64,000 bases of DNA from Colwellia sp. M166. Its GTDB lineage: Bacteria > Pseudomonadota > Gammaproteobacteria > Enterobacterales > Alteromonadaceae. The notes below the pieces were generated by a model that worked only from the letters and a program-made list of their open reading frames with translations, was not told the origin of the DNA and ran no database searches. Position numbers and translations under genes: made by a program. The stretch is taken from NCBI RefSeq assembly GCF_024585285.1, contig NZ_CP040755.1, positions 4,780,972-4,844,971 on the forward strand, in the 5' to 3' direction. Shown here in pieces: positions 19,493-27,469 of the stretch; the stretch's first letter is position 1; each line of letters starts with the position of its first letter.

Positions 19493-19679
19493 TGTAATAG
19501 TTGAAATAGATGAGGATGGTAATATTAAAGCCGAAACTAAAGGCATGGAAGGTGAAGTTTGTGTGACTGAATTAGATGAAATTTTAGAGGGGCTTGTTGG
19601 AGAAAGGAGCTTTAAAAATAAACCAGAGTTTTATAAAACATCACAAAAAATTAATAAAAAAGTAAAAACGATAAAATAA
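19479..19679 (+). CDS. DUF2997-like small protein
   Basis: A 66-residue protein that overlaps the radical SAM gene by 14 bases. It opens with FNVIVEIDEDGNIKAETKG, then MEGEVCVTELDEILEGLVG, with one Cys at residue 28. DUF2997 proteins show the same order: a beta hairpin with 'D.dG.i', then a 'G..C...t..l...lg' helix. In cyanobacteria and others DUF2997 sits beside Ycf35/DUF1257 and Ycf46, which agrees with the genes upstream. The molecular role is unknown. The ATG at 19,479 is preferred over a TTG at 19,455 because of the usual family length. Confidence 0.68.
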   Translation: MKEFNVIVEIDEDGNIKAETKGMEGEVCVTELDEILEGLVGERSFKNKPEFYKTSQKINKKVKTIK

Positions 19680-19828
19680 ATGAAATACTAATGCGAATGC
19701 ACCGCAGCAATAGAAAATTGAAAAAAATGACATTTTTTTGGAAATATTTTATTCGAAAATCAACCTATTACTTGAATGGGGTCAGTGACGGAAATAGTTA
19801 AATAACAAAAATAAGGAACAAGTAGTAA

Positions 19829-20854
19829 ATGAAATTGGATAATCACCTTTTATATATCGATATTACTCAAGTGTGTGATATAGGATGTTCATTTTGTATG
19901 TATACAGATAAACATTCCAGAGAAAATATGATTTTAACTCAGGCTGCCAGAGAAAACCTTAGAAATTTAATAAATGATGAAGGAGTTAAAAGGGTTTCTA
20001 TAAGTGGAGAGGGTGAGCCTATTTATAACCTGAAGGTATTTAAAGAAATATTAAAGCTTTCAGGTGGTGGTGTTGCTTTTGAGTTCATAACAAGTGGCTT
20101 TGTTAACCATGAAAGGCTATTAAAAATTTACAATGAAATATCAGAAATTATTCTATCAAATGGTGATTCTTGTAATATCCGATTAAGTTCAGACTCCTAC
20201 CACATAGATAAAATTCCGAATAAACCACACGGTTTTAGTATTCAACAATTTATAAAATTAAATAATGAATTTATGTCACTATCATTTAGATCAATTGATA
20301 TCGATAAAGAGTTTACGAGAGCATTTTTAAAAGAGCAGTCAAAAAAGTTTGGTTTTGATGGCGAGATTGTGAGTATTAGCAAATTAGAAGACACGCTCCT
20401 TGTAGAAGGATTTGAGTTTAAAATTGACTATAAAAATTTAGTGAACCCAACTTTTTTGGTGGAAAATAATTTTATTGATATTTATGAATATATTGATGAA
20501 TTAGAAAAGCGTTATCTAAAGCCTTTTACTCTTGGAAGCATGAATAAACACCCAAGTTCTAACGGGTTAGATATAACCATCAAGCCAAATGGTGATGTTT
20601 TCTTATATGGGATTGAAAGTCTTAAGTTGGCAAATATCCATAATGAAGTAGTGACTATTTCCACATTAAAAGAAAAAATGGTTTCAGACCCCCTTATCAC
20701 TAAATTATATTCGATACCTTTCAAGAATATTTTGAATGAGCTTTGCAAAGATAGAAATACTAAATTGCTTATTGAAAAGGTAAATAATCCTTATTGGGTA
20801 GTAAAAGAGTTAGGTAATGACGAGCGGCAAGCAATTGCGAGAGTAGCAAGTTGA
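19829..20854 (+). CDS. Radical SAM enzyme of unknown substrate
   Basis: A 341-residue protein. The N-terminus is ITQVCDIGCSFCMY with Cys 16, 20 and 23 (CX3CX2C), followed by VKRVSISGEGEPIYN, a variant GGE motif. Later landmarks (RLSSDSYH, and TIKPNGDVFLYGI where SPASM proteins have Cys) recall peptide- or sugar-modifying radical SAM enzymes, but the C-terminal Cys cluster is missing. It begins a second co-directional set with PHP, phosphoribosyltransferase-like and glycosyltransferase genes, starting 150 bases after the DUF2997 gene. The set suggests a modified nucleotide- or sugar-based product. The substrate cannot be read from sequence. Confidence 0.78.
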   Translation: MKLDNHLLYIDITQVCDIGCSFCMYTDKHSRENMILTQAARENLRNLINDEGVKRVSISGEGEPIYNLKVFKEILKLSGGGVAFEFITSGFVNHERLLKIYNEISEIILSNGDSCNIRLSSDSYHIDKIPNKPHGFSIQQFIKLNNEFMSLSFRSIDIDKEFTRAFLKEQSKKFGFDGEIVSISKLEDTLLVEGFEFKIDYKNLVNPTFLVENNFIDIYEYIDELEKRYLKPFTLGSMNKHPSSNGLDITIKPNGDVFLYGIESLKLANIHNEVVTISTLKEKMVSDPLITKLYSIPFKNILNELCKDRNTKLLIEKVNNPYWVVKELGNDERQAIARVAS

Positions 20855-21675
20855 TCGACTCACATACTCATACTAAATATTCAAAACATGCTACAGGCTC
20901 AGTTACTGAATTGATTGAAGCTGCTATATCTAATGGTATAAGAATTTTAACTATAACTGATCATGCCCCATTTTTAATTGACAAAGATAATCGCCTCCTT
21001 GAATCAGAAGTTGATTCATATGCAAAAGATGTTCTGTTGGCTCAACAATCATATAAAGGTGAGATAAAAATTTTATATGGAATGGAGTTTGATTACTCAC
21101 CATTGCACTCAAGTTATGTTGAGAAGTTAATAAGAAACTTAGATTTGGATTTTGCTATTGGATCTATCCATTATATTGAAACTGCAAATGGACGTGTTAA
21201 CAATTGGGATATAGGAAAGTTAAATACTAAAGAATATTGTGAGCTTTATTTTGAAAGTCTTGAAGAGCTTATAGATACAAAACTTTTTAATTCTATAGGG
21301 CACGTAGACTCAATTTTAAGAGGTGGTATCAGTGAACAATATTTTTGGAATTATTTAAAAAATTTAATTCCAAAAATTAAGGGAGTAGATCTATCTTACG
21401 AAGTAAATTGCTCAGGTATATTTAAATCAATGATTTGTCAGAAAACTGGGGGGCATATTAATAATAAGGCTGCTTTTCCAAATTTTAATGTTATAAAAAA
21501 GTTAGTGGATTTAGGTGTAGATTTCACGATAGGTTCTGATGCTCACAAACCTGAGCACGTTGGAAGAGGAATAAAAGATACGACAAAAGAACTTCAAGGC
21601 ATAGGGGTTAATTCTCTTTGTTATTATGAAAAGGGTGAAAAAAATAAAGTAAATATAAGGGAGCTTTGTCAGTAA
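20851..21675 (+). CDS. PHP-family phosphoesterase (HisK/histidinol-phosphatase-like)
   Basis: A 274-residue protein starting at TTG, overlapping the radical SAM stop by four bases. All PHP metal ligands are visible: DSHTHTKYS at the start, TITDHAPF (D37, H38), YGMEFDYS (E79, D81), IGSIHYIE, SIGHVDSI, and TIGSDAHKPEHVG near the end. The order and length match histidinol-phosphatases of the HisJ/HisK type, which hydrolyse phosphate monoesters with a trinuclear metal site. No histidine genes are nearby, so the substrate is probably a phosphorylated intermediate made by the neighbouring radical SAM or phosphoribosyltransferase-like enzyme. The enzyme class is secure, the substrate is inferred. 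Confidence 0.82.
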   Translation: MIDSHTHTKYSKHATGSVTELIEAAISNGIRILTITDHAPFLIDKDNRLLESEVDSYAKDVLLAQQSYKGEIKILYGMEFDYSPLHSSYVEKLIRNLDLDFAIGSIHYIETANGRVNNWDIGKLNTKEYCELYFESLEELIDTKLFNSIGHVDSILRGGISEQYFWNYLKNLIPKIKGVDLSYEVNCSGIFKSMICQKTGGHINNKAAFPNFNVIKKLVDLGVDFTIGSDAHKPEHVGRGIKDTTKELQGIGVNSLCYYEKGEKNKVNIRELCQ

Positions 21676-22853
21676 TGATGTACCCATTTGAAAGTAATTC
21701 TATAGAAGTTCGCCTTATAGAAGCAATTAGTGAATTAGAACCAGAGAATACGGCTTTCATAAATGCTATTTCAAACGCCCTCAATACAACACTGGAAGAG
21801 TGCAAGAAAGGGACTAAATTACTAAAGTTATATAAGAGCATTAAACAGCGCTCTGATATTCCAACTTTAAACCAGCAACTTAAAAAGCTGGAGAGGTTTC
21901 TTCTACTAAATGAAATGCTAAATGTTGAAGAGTTTAAATCACTTTCTAAAGTAATTTGTAACTTTGATATGACTCAAAATGAACATGGTGATTTTGTCTC
22001 GTATACAGGTGATTTCCTTGAAAGTATCGCTAATAAATATAGTTTAGCTAAGCATGGAAGTTATAACGAAATTAAGTTTTTTGCAGATCAGTTGTCTCAT
22101 TTATTTATTCAGGAAGTAATGAAAGAAGGTGGTTATTGGCAAAAGTTATTTTTAAAGGCAAAAATAAATAATGAGCACGTTGTTCTTTTTATTCCAGGCT
22201 CTAGAAATATAGATTCTACATCGAATTTAACATTTGAACTTGCGATTAAAAATATCAATATTTATTTAAGCAGGAATTCATATCCAACTATTGCAAACGT
22301 TAAAATCCCAAGAATCGACCCACCATGTGAAAATTACGCAAGCTTGACCTTATCTGAAAGAGAAGAAGTTTCTAAAATTCAAGATCATATTTTGCCTGGT
22401 GAAAACTTTTATAATGGTAGAAAGATAAACGTAATTTTTGGCGATGATGTCTTAATTACAGGTGCTACTGCTGATAAAGTGTATTTTGATTGCATGAGCA
22501 AAGGGGCAATTTCCTTCCAGTCTATTTACTCTGTGATTATTAACCCTTTAGTTGCTAATGCTGATCCTACTATCGAAAGTAAACTTAACAGCAGTGTGAT
22601 CACGGGTAAGCTAGATAGCTCTGCACTTTACGCTTTTTCTCATTCTAATTTTGTCCCAGTGATGAAGTCTTTTAGCTTTCTATTAAACTCAGAAAACACA
22701 AGTGATTTAAAGGTGTTCCTATCAAAAATACCTGACGATAACGTTAAAAAATTGTTCGTATACGCAATGTCTAATGGTTATTTTAATGAGAATAAATATA
22801 GAAATGCTATGACTATTCTGGATGGATACGTTTTGGAAAAAGGATGGTTTTAG
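21675..22853 (+). CDS. Phosphoribosyltransferase-like protein
   Basis: A 392-residue protein beginning on the last base of the PHP stop (TAATG). Near residues 253-268 it has INVIFGDDVLITGATADKV, the hydrophobic-DD-x3-TGAT loop that binds PRPP in type I phosphoribosyltransferases. The preceding strand-turn GENFYNGRKI and following strands fit that fold. The N-terminal 200 residues are helical and unlike base-salvage enzymes, so the acceptor is open. Enzymes of this kind appear with other small-molecule genes in stress and defence clusters. The PRPP motif is clear; a regulatory PRTase without catalysis is possible. Confidence 0.68.
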   Translation: MMYPFESNSIEVRLIEAISELEPENTAFINAISNALNTTLEECKKGTKLLKLYKSIKQRSDIPTLNQQLKKLERFLLLNEMLNVEEFKSLSKVICNFDMTQNEHGDFVSYTGDFLESIANKYSLAKHGSYNEIKFFADQLSHLFIQEVMKEGGYWQKLFLKAKINNEHVVLFIPGSRNIDSTSNLTFELAIKNINIYLSRNSYPTIANVKIPRIDPPCENYASLTLSEREEVSKIQDHILPGENFYNGRKINVIFGDDVLITGATADKVYFDCMSKGAISFQSIYSVIINPLVANADPTIESKLNSSVITGKLDSSALYAFSHSNFVPVMKSFSFLLNSENTSDLKVFLSKIPDDNVKKLFVYAMSNGYFNENKYRNAMTILDGYVLEKGWF

Positions 22854-23847
22854 TTTGCAATTCAATAAACGTGTTTTTTTATATTGGCATTCAGGAGAGA
22901 ATAACCTACCAACGTTACTCAAACAGAATTTACAAAACATAAGAAATAGATTAAATGGGAGTGATTGGGAAGTAATATTACTCTCCCAAAAAAGCTCAGA
23001 AGAAAATTTTATTGGTAATTGGATTGACTTGCACCAATGCTTAGATTCAATACCGAAAAAAAGGATTGAAGATACTGGTAACGAAGCTTTAATTAGTGAT
23101 GTTATAAGGTTAAATTTACTTTTGAAATATGGTGGGGTGTATTTTGATATGAGTACAATATTACTTTGTAGCTCCATAGAAGAGCTTTCACTGTATAAAA
23201 AACTCACTGATAATCAAACTTCTACTTTTGCAGGATATAGTAATGCAACGTTCACCAATAAGTTTAATGGAACTTCTGTTTTCAGAAACTCTATAGATGG
23301 AATTGAACTAGGGGCTTTGTTCGCGAAAAAAGACTCTACCTTCCTTAAAGCTTACTTAAAAGAAATTTATAAATACTGGGAGTGGAAAAAAATAAATTAT
23401 GATTATCGAGATTACCCTGAATTTAAAAAGTATGATCTCAAGAGTAAAAGTTTTTTAAATGAATACCATGTTCACTACAGTATTTACCACCTAACTTTGT
23501 ATAAATACCCTGAAATTCATAAGCAAATAGCATCACAAAGCATCCATATGATTGGTAAAGAAAATGCAAGTCAACATGGCCCTTATGCTTTTACTGATTT
23601 ATTTGCACGCGGGGATGGTTATGGCTCGGCTTCACCCGATAAATTAATGTATGCATTAATTGATGAGGTTGTTTGTGATTATAAGGGTAAAGAAGTAACG
23701 TTAAGTCATAGGAAGGCTTTAATTGAAAAAATGGAGCTAGTGATTATCCCTGGGTATTTGAGAAAGAGTATTGAAGGAAAATTAACTGCTTTATCATGCG
23801 TCTCTGAGCTAAGTGGTTGCTTTAAATACCTATACCGTCTAGCCTGA
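22822..23847 (+). CDS. Glycosyltransferase with DXD-type motif (GT32/capsular-synthesis-like)
   Basis: A 341-residue protein overlapping the phosphoribosyltransferase gene by 32 bases. It starts with RVFLYWHSGENNLP, a nucleotide-sugar-binding strand, and has ALISDVIRLNLLLKYGGVYFD near residue 90, the 'SD..R...L...GG.Y.D' motif of GT32/OCH1 and capsular polysaccharide glycosyltransferases, where FDMS carries the metal-binding Asp. A TTG at 22,855 (AAGGATGG upstream) is an alternative start that would remove 11 residues. In this cluster it may attach a sugar to the product of the preceding enzymes. Donor and acceptor are unknown. No membrane segment is visible, so it acts in the cytoplasm. Confidence 0.72.
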   Translation: MDTFWKKDGFSLQFNKRVFLYWHSGENNLPTLLKQNLQNIRNRLNGSDWEVILLSQKSSEENFIGNWIDLHQCLDSIPKKRIEDTGNEALISDVIRLNLLLKYGGVYFDMSTILLCSSIEELSLYKKLTDNQTSTFAGYSNATFTNKFNGTSVFRNSIDGIELGALFAKKDSTFLKAYLKEIYKYWEWKKINYDYRDYPEFKKYDLKSKSFLNEYHVHYSIYHLTLYKYPEIHKQIASQSIHMIGKENASQHGPYAFTDLFARGDGYGSASPDKLMYALIDEVVCDYKGKEVTLSHRKALIEKMELVIIPGYLRKSIEGKLTALSCVSELSGCFKYLYRLA

Positions 23848-24151
23848 CTAGATAAAGTACCAGTGCTAACAACTAATAAATAAGTTTACTTTACTATGTA
23901 TCATTGCCCATAAGCAGTCATAGCTATAGCTCACGCTCTATACTGTATTTTGTTTTTTTGATAATGAAACTAGTCTCAAAACTGATTTTTTTAACGTCTG
24001 CTATGTCAATGATTATCAAGTTAGTTGCCATTATTCTCTTGCGATTTGTGACGCTCTAAATAATATAGGGAATTCGCATCATTGCGGGGATTTAAAGTAT
24101 CAAAAGAAAAGTATTAAATCAGATAGACACTTACTAATGCGACAACACAAG
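23848..24151. other. Intergenic stretch after the glycosyltransferase gene
   Basis: About 300 AT-rich bases without a gene. It contains one copy of an imperfect direct repeat (23,971-24,032) described separately. No clear terminator is visible after the glycosyltransferase stop, although the minus-strand gene that follows is convergent. Confidence 0.4.
23971..24032. repeat. Left copy of imperfect direct repeat flanking the SRAP cassette
   Basis: The last 40 bases (23,993-24,032, beginning AACGTCTGCTAT) match 25,291-25,330 with two mismatches, and TAGTCTCAA 22 bases before the core is also conserved at the same offset. The copies are 1,298 bases apart. The right copy lies against the 3' end of an integrase remnant, the usual place for an attachment site. 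Confidence 0.7.
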
Positions 24152-24559
24152 CTATTGATGATGGATGTCACCAGTATTATCGTCAATGAATCCGTGGCAA
24201 ACATACCCAACCAGTTGACGAGGTTTTTTATTCATATGTAAAAAGTGTTCATAGCCAATTGTAAAAGCAAAAGGATTGGCATTGTAATCCGCGTAATGCA
24301 TATCCCGCCCAAGACGCGCTTCATTAACGCCAGAAGCAAATCCACTCAGAAAATCATCCCGGTTGTTCATAATTAAACAAGTCTCAGCACCGTTATAATT
24401 AACTAGCTCTAACACACCTTCTTTTATGAATTTATTTACGATTGACTCATTAAAATAGCCAGTATACTGTTCGGTTTCATTATCAAAAAAAACTGCTGAA
24501 CTGTTAGCAGTTGCTTCCATCAGTGAAGAGAATAACTCACGTATTCTTTTGGATATCAT
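24152..24559 (-). CDS. Hypothetical protein, 135 residues
   Basis: A soluble 135-residue protein of mixed alpha/beta character, without a signal peptide or membrane segment. It has VFFDNETEQYTGYFNES and a later HYADYNANPFAFTIGYEHF, but no motif I recognise. It lies divergently from the SRAP gene (81 bases between starts) and between the two direct repeats, so it may be part of a small mobile cassette. Family unknown. Confidence 0.5.
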   Translation of the reverse strand: MISKRIRELFSSLMEATANSSAVFFDNETEQYTGYFNESIVNKFIKEGVLELVNYNGAETCLIMNNRDDFLSGFASGVNEARLGRDMHYADYNANPFAFTIGYEHFLHMNKKPRQLVGYVCHGFIDDNTGDIHHQ

Positions 24560-24640
24560 GGTGTAATGTCTTAAATTGGAAATGTTATTTTGTTATAAAT
24601 GATATATTACACGAAGTAATACAAGAGTTTGAGGTATTTT

Positions 24641-25204
24641 ATGTGCGGAAGAATGAATATCGATACTAAATTATGCCCAATTATCAGTGAGTTTTTTGGC
24701 ATCAATTTTACAGCACCTAATAATGATAACCTCAGTCCAGGCCAGACAGTTTCTACCATTATAAACACGAATGGAAATTTTAATCAGCTCAATGTTGAGT
24801 GGGGAATAAAACCTAATTGGTCAAAGCGTCTATTGATTAATGCTCAAAGTGAGACAGTAATTCAAAAGCCAACTTTTAGTAATGCTATTCAAGGAAATCG
24901 TTGTTTAATCCCTTGCTCTGGCTGGTATGAATGGCGTACTGAAAACGGCAAAAAACAGAGGTATTTGTTTTCAAACTCAAATGGTGAGCCATTTCTTATG
25001 GCAGGGATTTGGTATCAATCATCAACACCGCAATTAGTAACATTAACAACTACACCAAATGAAAAATGCGGGCAATATCATAAGCGCATGCCCGTCATGA
25101 TTTTGCCGCAGGATGCTGGTTATTGGTTTCAATCGCCAGTTGAACAGTTATTTCCACTGTTTGAAGCGATTGATGAAAGTATTATCGATATAGCAGCCGC
25201 TTAG
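24641..25204 (+). CDS. SRAP (HMCES/YedK-like) abasic-site-crosslinking protein
   Basis: A 187-residue protein. The start at 24,641 is set by the family: removal of Met exposes catalytic Cys2 in MCGRMNID. Other landmarks are LSPGQTVSTI, NAQSETV, the CLIPCSGWYEW motif (with the Glu needed for chemistry), MAGIWYQ and YHKRMPVMI with the catalytic His. SRAP proteins form a thiazolidine link with abasic sites in single-stranded DNA and shield them. A longer upstream start would bury Cys2 and is excluded. A damaged paralogue lies at 27,470, and the gene is flanked by direct repeats, so it looks horizontally acquired. Mobile-element SRAP genes may help repair or replication of incoming DNA. Confidence 0.88.
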   Translation: MCGRMNIDTKLCPIISEFFGINFTAPNNDNLSPGQTVSTIINTNGNFNQLNVEWGIKPNWSKRLLINAQSETVIQKPTFSNAIQGNRCLIPCSGWYEWRTENGKKQRYLFSNSNGEPFLMAGIWYQSSTPQLVTLTTTPNEKCGQYHKRMPVMILPQDAGYWFQSPVEQLFPLFEAIDESIIDIAAA

Positions 25205-25268
25205 TTTGATTTTTATTGAATCACCGTAGCCTGCTGCGAAAGTACTATACTATTTTTGATATTGATAT

Positions 25269-25330
25269 TAGTCTCAATGCCAAACTTTGGAACGTCTGCT
25301 ATATCAATGATTATTAAGTTAGTTGCCATT
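25269..25330. repeat. Right copy of imperfect direct repeat flanking the SRAP cassette
   Basis: The core 25,291-25,330 matches 23,993-24,032 at 38 of 40 positions. It overlaps the last codons of the integrase remnant (encoded on the minus strand) and extends beyond its stop, the position expected for an integrase-proximal attachment site. Confidence 0.7.
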
Positions 25331-25576
25331 GTTATATTTTATATACTTAGAAGTCATTTTAATGCTCGTATGTCCTAGAGCGCTTTCAAGGTTTTGTCTG
25401 AAGTAATTCATCGCATGAAAATGTCTAAAACTATTTGAGCTAAGTTTTATATTAGCCATTTCTATATGTTTAACGGTATTAACTTCACTTATTCGTAAGC
25501 ACGTTTTCATTAGCATAGAAATATAAGTTTCGTTGATTAGTTCTATATCTTTTTTTGAATTTTTAGTCTTTTTCAT
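25319..25576 (-). pseudogene. Tyrosine recombinase remnant (C-terminal part)
   Basis: Only 85 residues remain. They include SSNSFRHFHAMNYFRQ, which resembles the H-x-x-R box, and ALGHTSIKMTSKYIKY, which carries the second His and the likely nucleophile Tyr, as in phage-type integrases. The upstream catalytic Arg region is reduced to ISMLMKTCLRISEVN (partly preserved) and the N-terminal DNA-binding domain is missing, so it cannot be functional alone. The 3' end overlaps a direct repeat copy. It is probably the relic of the element that brought the SRAP cassette. Confidence 0.62.
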
Positions 25577-25652
25577 TAGTTTTCCTCTCTATGTAATAGT
25601 GCGTTCCGGGTGTTTATTTGTATTAGTATCGACAATAGTTAGGTTGTGATTT

Positions 25653-26126
25653 TTAATCTGTAAAATGAGTGAGAAAGTTGCCACCGCTTATGAAAAAGAG
25701 CTTTCCAGTGATTATTGTTTTCATGATTTCATCTATGATCAAATGGTCATCTTGAATATTTTTAATATCTGTTAAATAGCGTAAAGAGGTATAGTTGATA
25801 TTGTAAATAAGCCTTATAAAATTTGCTTTTACATAACTAGAATGATCATTAAATAAAATACAATTTACTGTCATCATTAATCCATTTGGAATTTTAGTCA
25901 GAAATACATTATTAGTTTCATTTGTTGAAAACCTTAAAGACTTGCCTAATTCTTCTCTAGAACAAGAAATCCCAATCTGAATCCCTCCTTTTTCACCAGG
26001 CGCTTCAATACCAATTTTATAGATTCCAAAAATACCTTTAATTTTGTCGCCAATAATATTATGAGCAGATGTCTCTGTTGAGTATTTCATTCTTTCTATA
26101 TCTTGAATTGTATACATAGTGTTCAC
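25653..26126 (-). CDS. Hypothetical protein, 157 residues
   Basis: A 157-residue soluble protein with alternating strands (FGIYKIGIEAPGEKGGIQIG, GLMMTVNCILFND) and a C-terminal helix region. The start could also be the second Met, three codons later. It lies 21 bases downstream of the KfrA-like gene on the same strand and may be in one operon with it. I do not recognise the family; no catalytic motif is evident. Confidence 0.5.
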   Translation of the reverse strand: MNTMYTIQDIERMKYSTETSAHNIIGDKIKGIFGIYKIGIEAPGEKGGIQIGISCSREELGKSLRFSTNETNNVFLTKIPNGLMMTVNCILFNDHSSYVKANFIRLIYNINYTSLRYLTDIKNIQDDHLIIDEIMKTIITGKLFFISGGNFLTHFTD

Positions 26127-26147
26127 CTCTAATTTTTAGTTTAAATG

Positions 26148-27152
26148 TCATTGCGTTGATTTATTTGAGTTTTCTTTGTCTAATTGAATAATTAACTTCT
26201 CATTACTCGAAATTGTGGCTTCATAACTACGCAAGGTTTTCTCATGCGATCTGGTCTGCTCTTCAAAATTAGATTTAAGCTCATTATTAATTGAGACTTG
26301 CTGGATGAGCTTATCCTTTTCATTTGAAAGTTTGGTATTGATATCCGCCAGTTCACTTCTTAATGAATCTAATTCGGATTGCAGTTTTACGTTATTGCTA
26401 TCAAAACTAATGAGTTGTTTTGCTGTTTTTTCTTGTTCATTCTCAAGAGTTTTAATGAGTTTCTCATTACCAGTTATTGTTGACTCTTTACTCGCTATAC
26501 TTCTATTAAGCTCAGCAATATTTGAATTAAGCTCCTTGTTATCAACTATTAATTGGGAGTTCTGTGACTTTATTTCATCAAAAAGTTGTTGATTCGATTC
26601 AAGCTTTAATTCTGCTTTTGATATATCAGAACTCAGTAATTCGTTTTGCTTGCTAAGCTGTTTATTGTCATCAACAGAAGTCGTCAGTTGTCGTCTGATT
26701 TCAACAATGGTTGATTCGTTAGATTTTTGTTCTGTAGTTAATTCAGTTTGAAGGTTTATGATCTGCTTTTCTTGTTCATAAACTATTTCAGCTTGTTTGT
26801 TAAACTTGTTTTCTGACATTTCAAGATCGGATATTGCTTGATCTCGTTGAGCATTAGCATATTGAGCTTGCTCTATATATCTTGCTTCAGCATCACAATT
26901 AAATCGGCTGATTTCATTCAAAACAGTTGAAGTAAACTCTGAAGAAAATCCTATTTTTTTAAAATTTTCTTCTTTTATAAGATTTTGTTTGTCAGTCCAT
27001 ACTTTAAAATATTTGTGAACTGTTGATCTGCTGCTTATGGTAGGCAATTCAGCTAAAACTAAGCTAACTGTTGGCTTGATTCCTTTCTTTAAAAGTTCAT
27101 TGCAAACATTATTAGTTAAGTTCTGTTTATCTTCTGTGCTTAGATTTGCCAT
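26148..27152 (-). CDS. KfrA-like DNA-binding coiled-coil protein
   Basis: A 334-residue protein. Residues 1-85 form a helical DNA-binding domain of the KfrA_N type (LSTEDKQNLTNNVCNELLKKG, then SSRSTVHKYFKVW as the recognition helix). The rest, about 95-330, is a long heptad coiled coil rich in Gln, Asn, Ser and Glu. KfrA proteins are plasmid- and island-encoded autorepressors that help segregation or act as nucleoid-like factors. An inverted-repeat array with GAACGAAC arms lies just before the gene, which fits autoregulation. Standalone occurrence in an island, without par genes, is the odd feature. Confidence 0.75.
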   Translation of the reverse strand: MANLSTEDKQNLTNNVCNELLKKGIKPTVSLVLAELPTISSRSTVHKYFKVWTDKQNLIKEENFKKIGFSSEFTSTVLNEISRFNCDAEARYIEQAQYANAQRDQAISDLEMSENKFNKQAEIVYEQEKQIINLQTELTTEQKSNESTIVEIRRQLTTSVDDNKQLSKQNELLSSDISKAELKLESNQQLFDEIKSQNSQLIVDNKELNSNIAELNRSIASKESTITGNEKLIKTLENEQEKTAKQLISFDSNNVKLQSELDSLRSELADINTKLSNEKDKLIQQVSINNELKSNFEEQTRSHEKTLRSYEATISSNEKLIIQLDKENSNKSTQ

Positions 27153-27180
27153 CTTTTAATTTTCCTAAGTACTATTGTTA

Positions 27181-27219
27181 GAACGAACACTTAAAATGAA
27201 CGAACGCTGTTCGTTCGTT
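27181..27219. promoter_or_regulatory. Putative operator of the KfrA-like gene
   Basis: GAACGAAC occurs at 27,181-27,188 and 27,198-27,205, and its inverse GTTCGTTC at 27,209-27,216, giving an 8-bp-arm palindrome with a three-base centre. It lies 29-67 bases before the minus-strand start at 27,152, where KfrA-type autorepressors bind. Direct plus inverted copies suggest cooperative binding. Confidence 0.6.
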
Positions 27220-27469
27220 TTATTTTACTTCATGGTGTGTCGTGAATAATTATAGTGAGATTTTCATTATTTATAAGTAAGAATTAAAATTAATTGATAA
27301 AAATCAATATAATAGGTACTCATTGTGTTTTTTTGGTTTTTTGGTGTATGAGAGATGTTACTTCAATAAAAACTTCTATGTTATGAGTTTGAGTCAAAAT
27401 GGTAAGTACAGATAATTATTATTTACTTATAATTTAAGGATACTTAATACTTTCTAAATAGGCGGGTAA

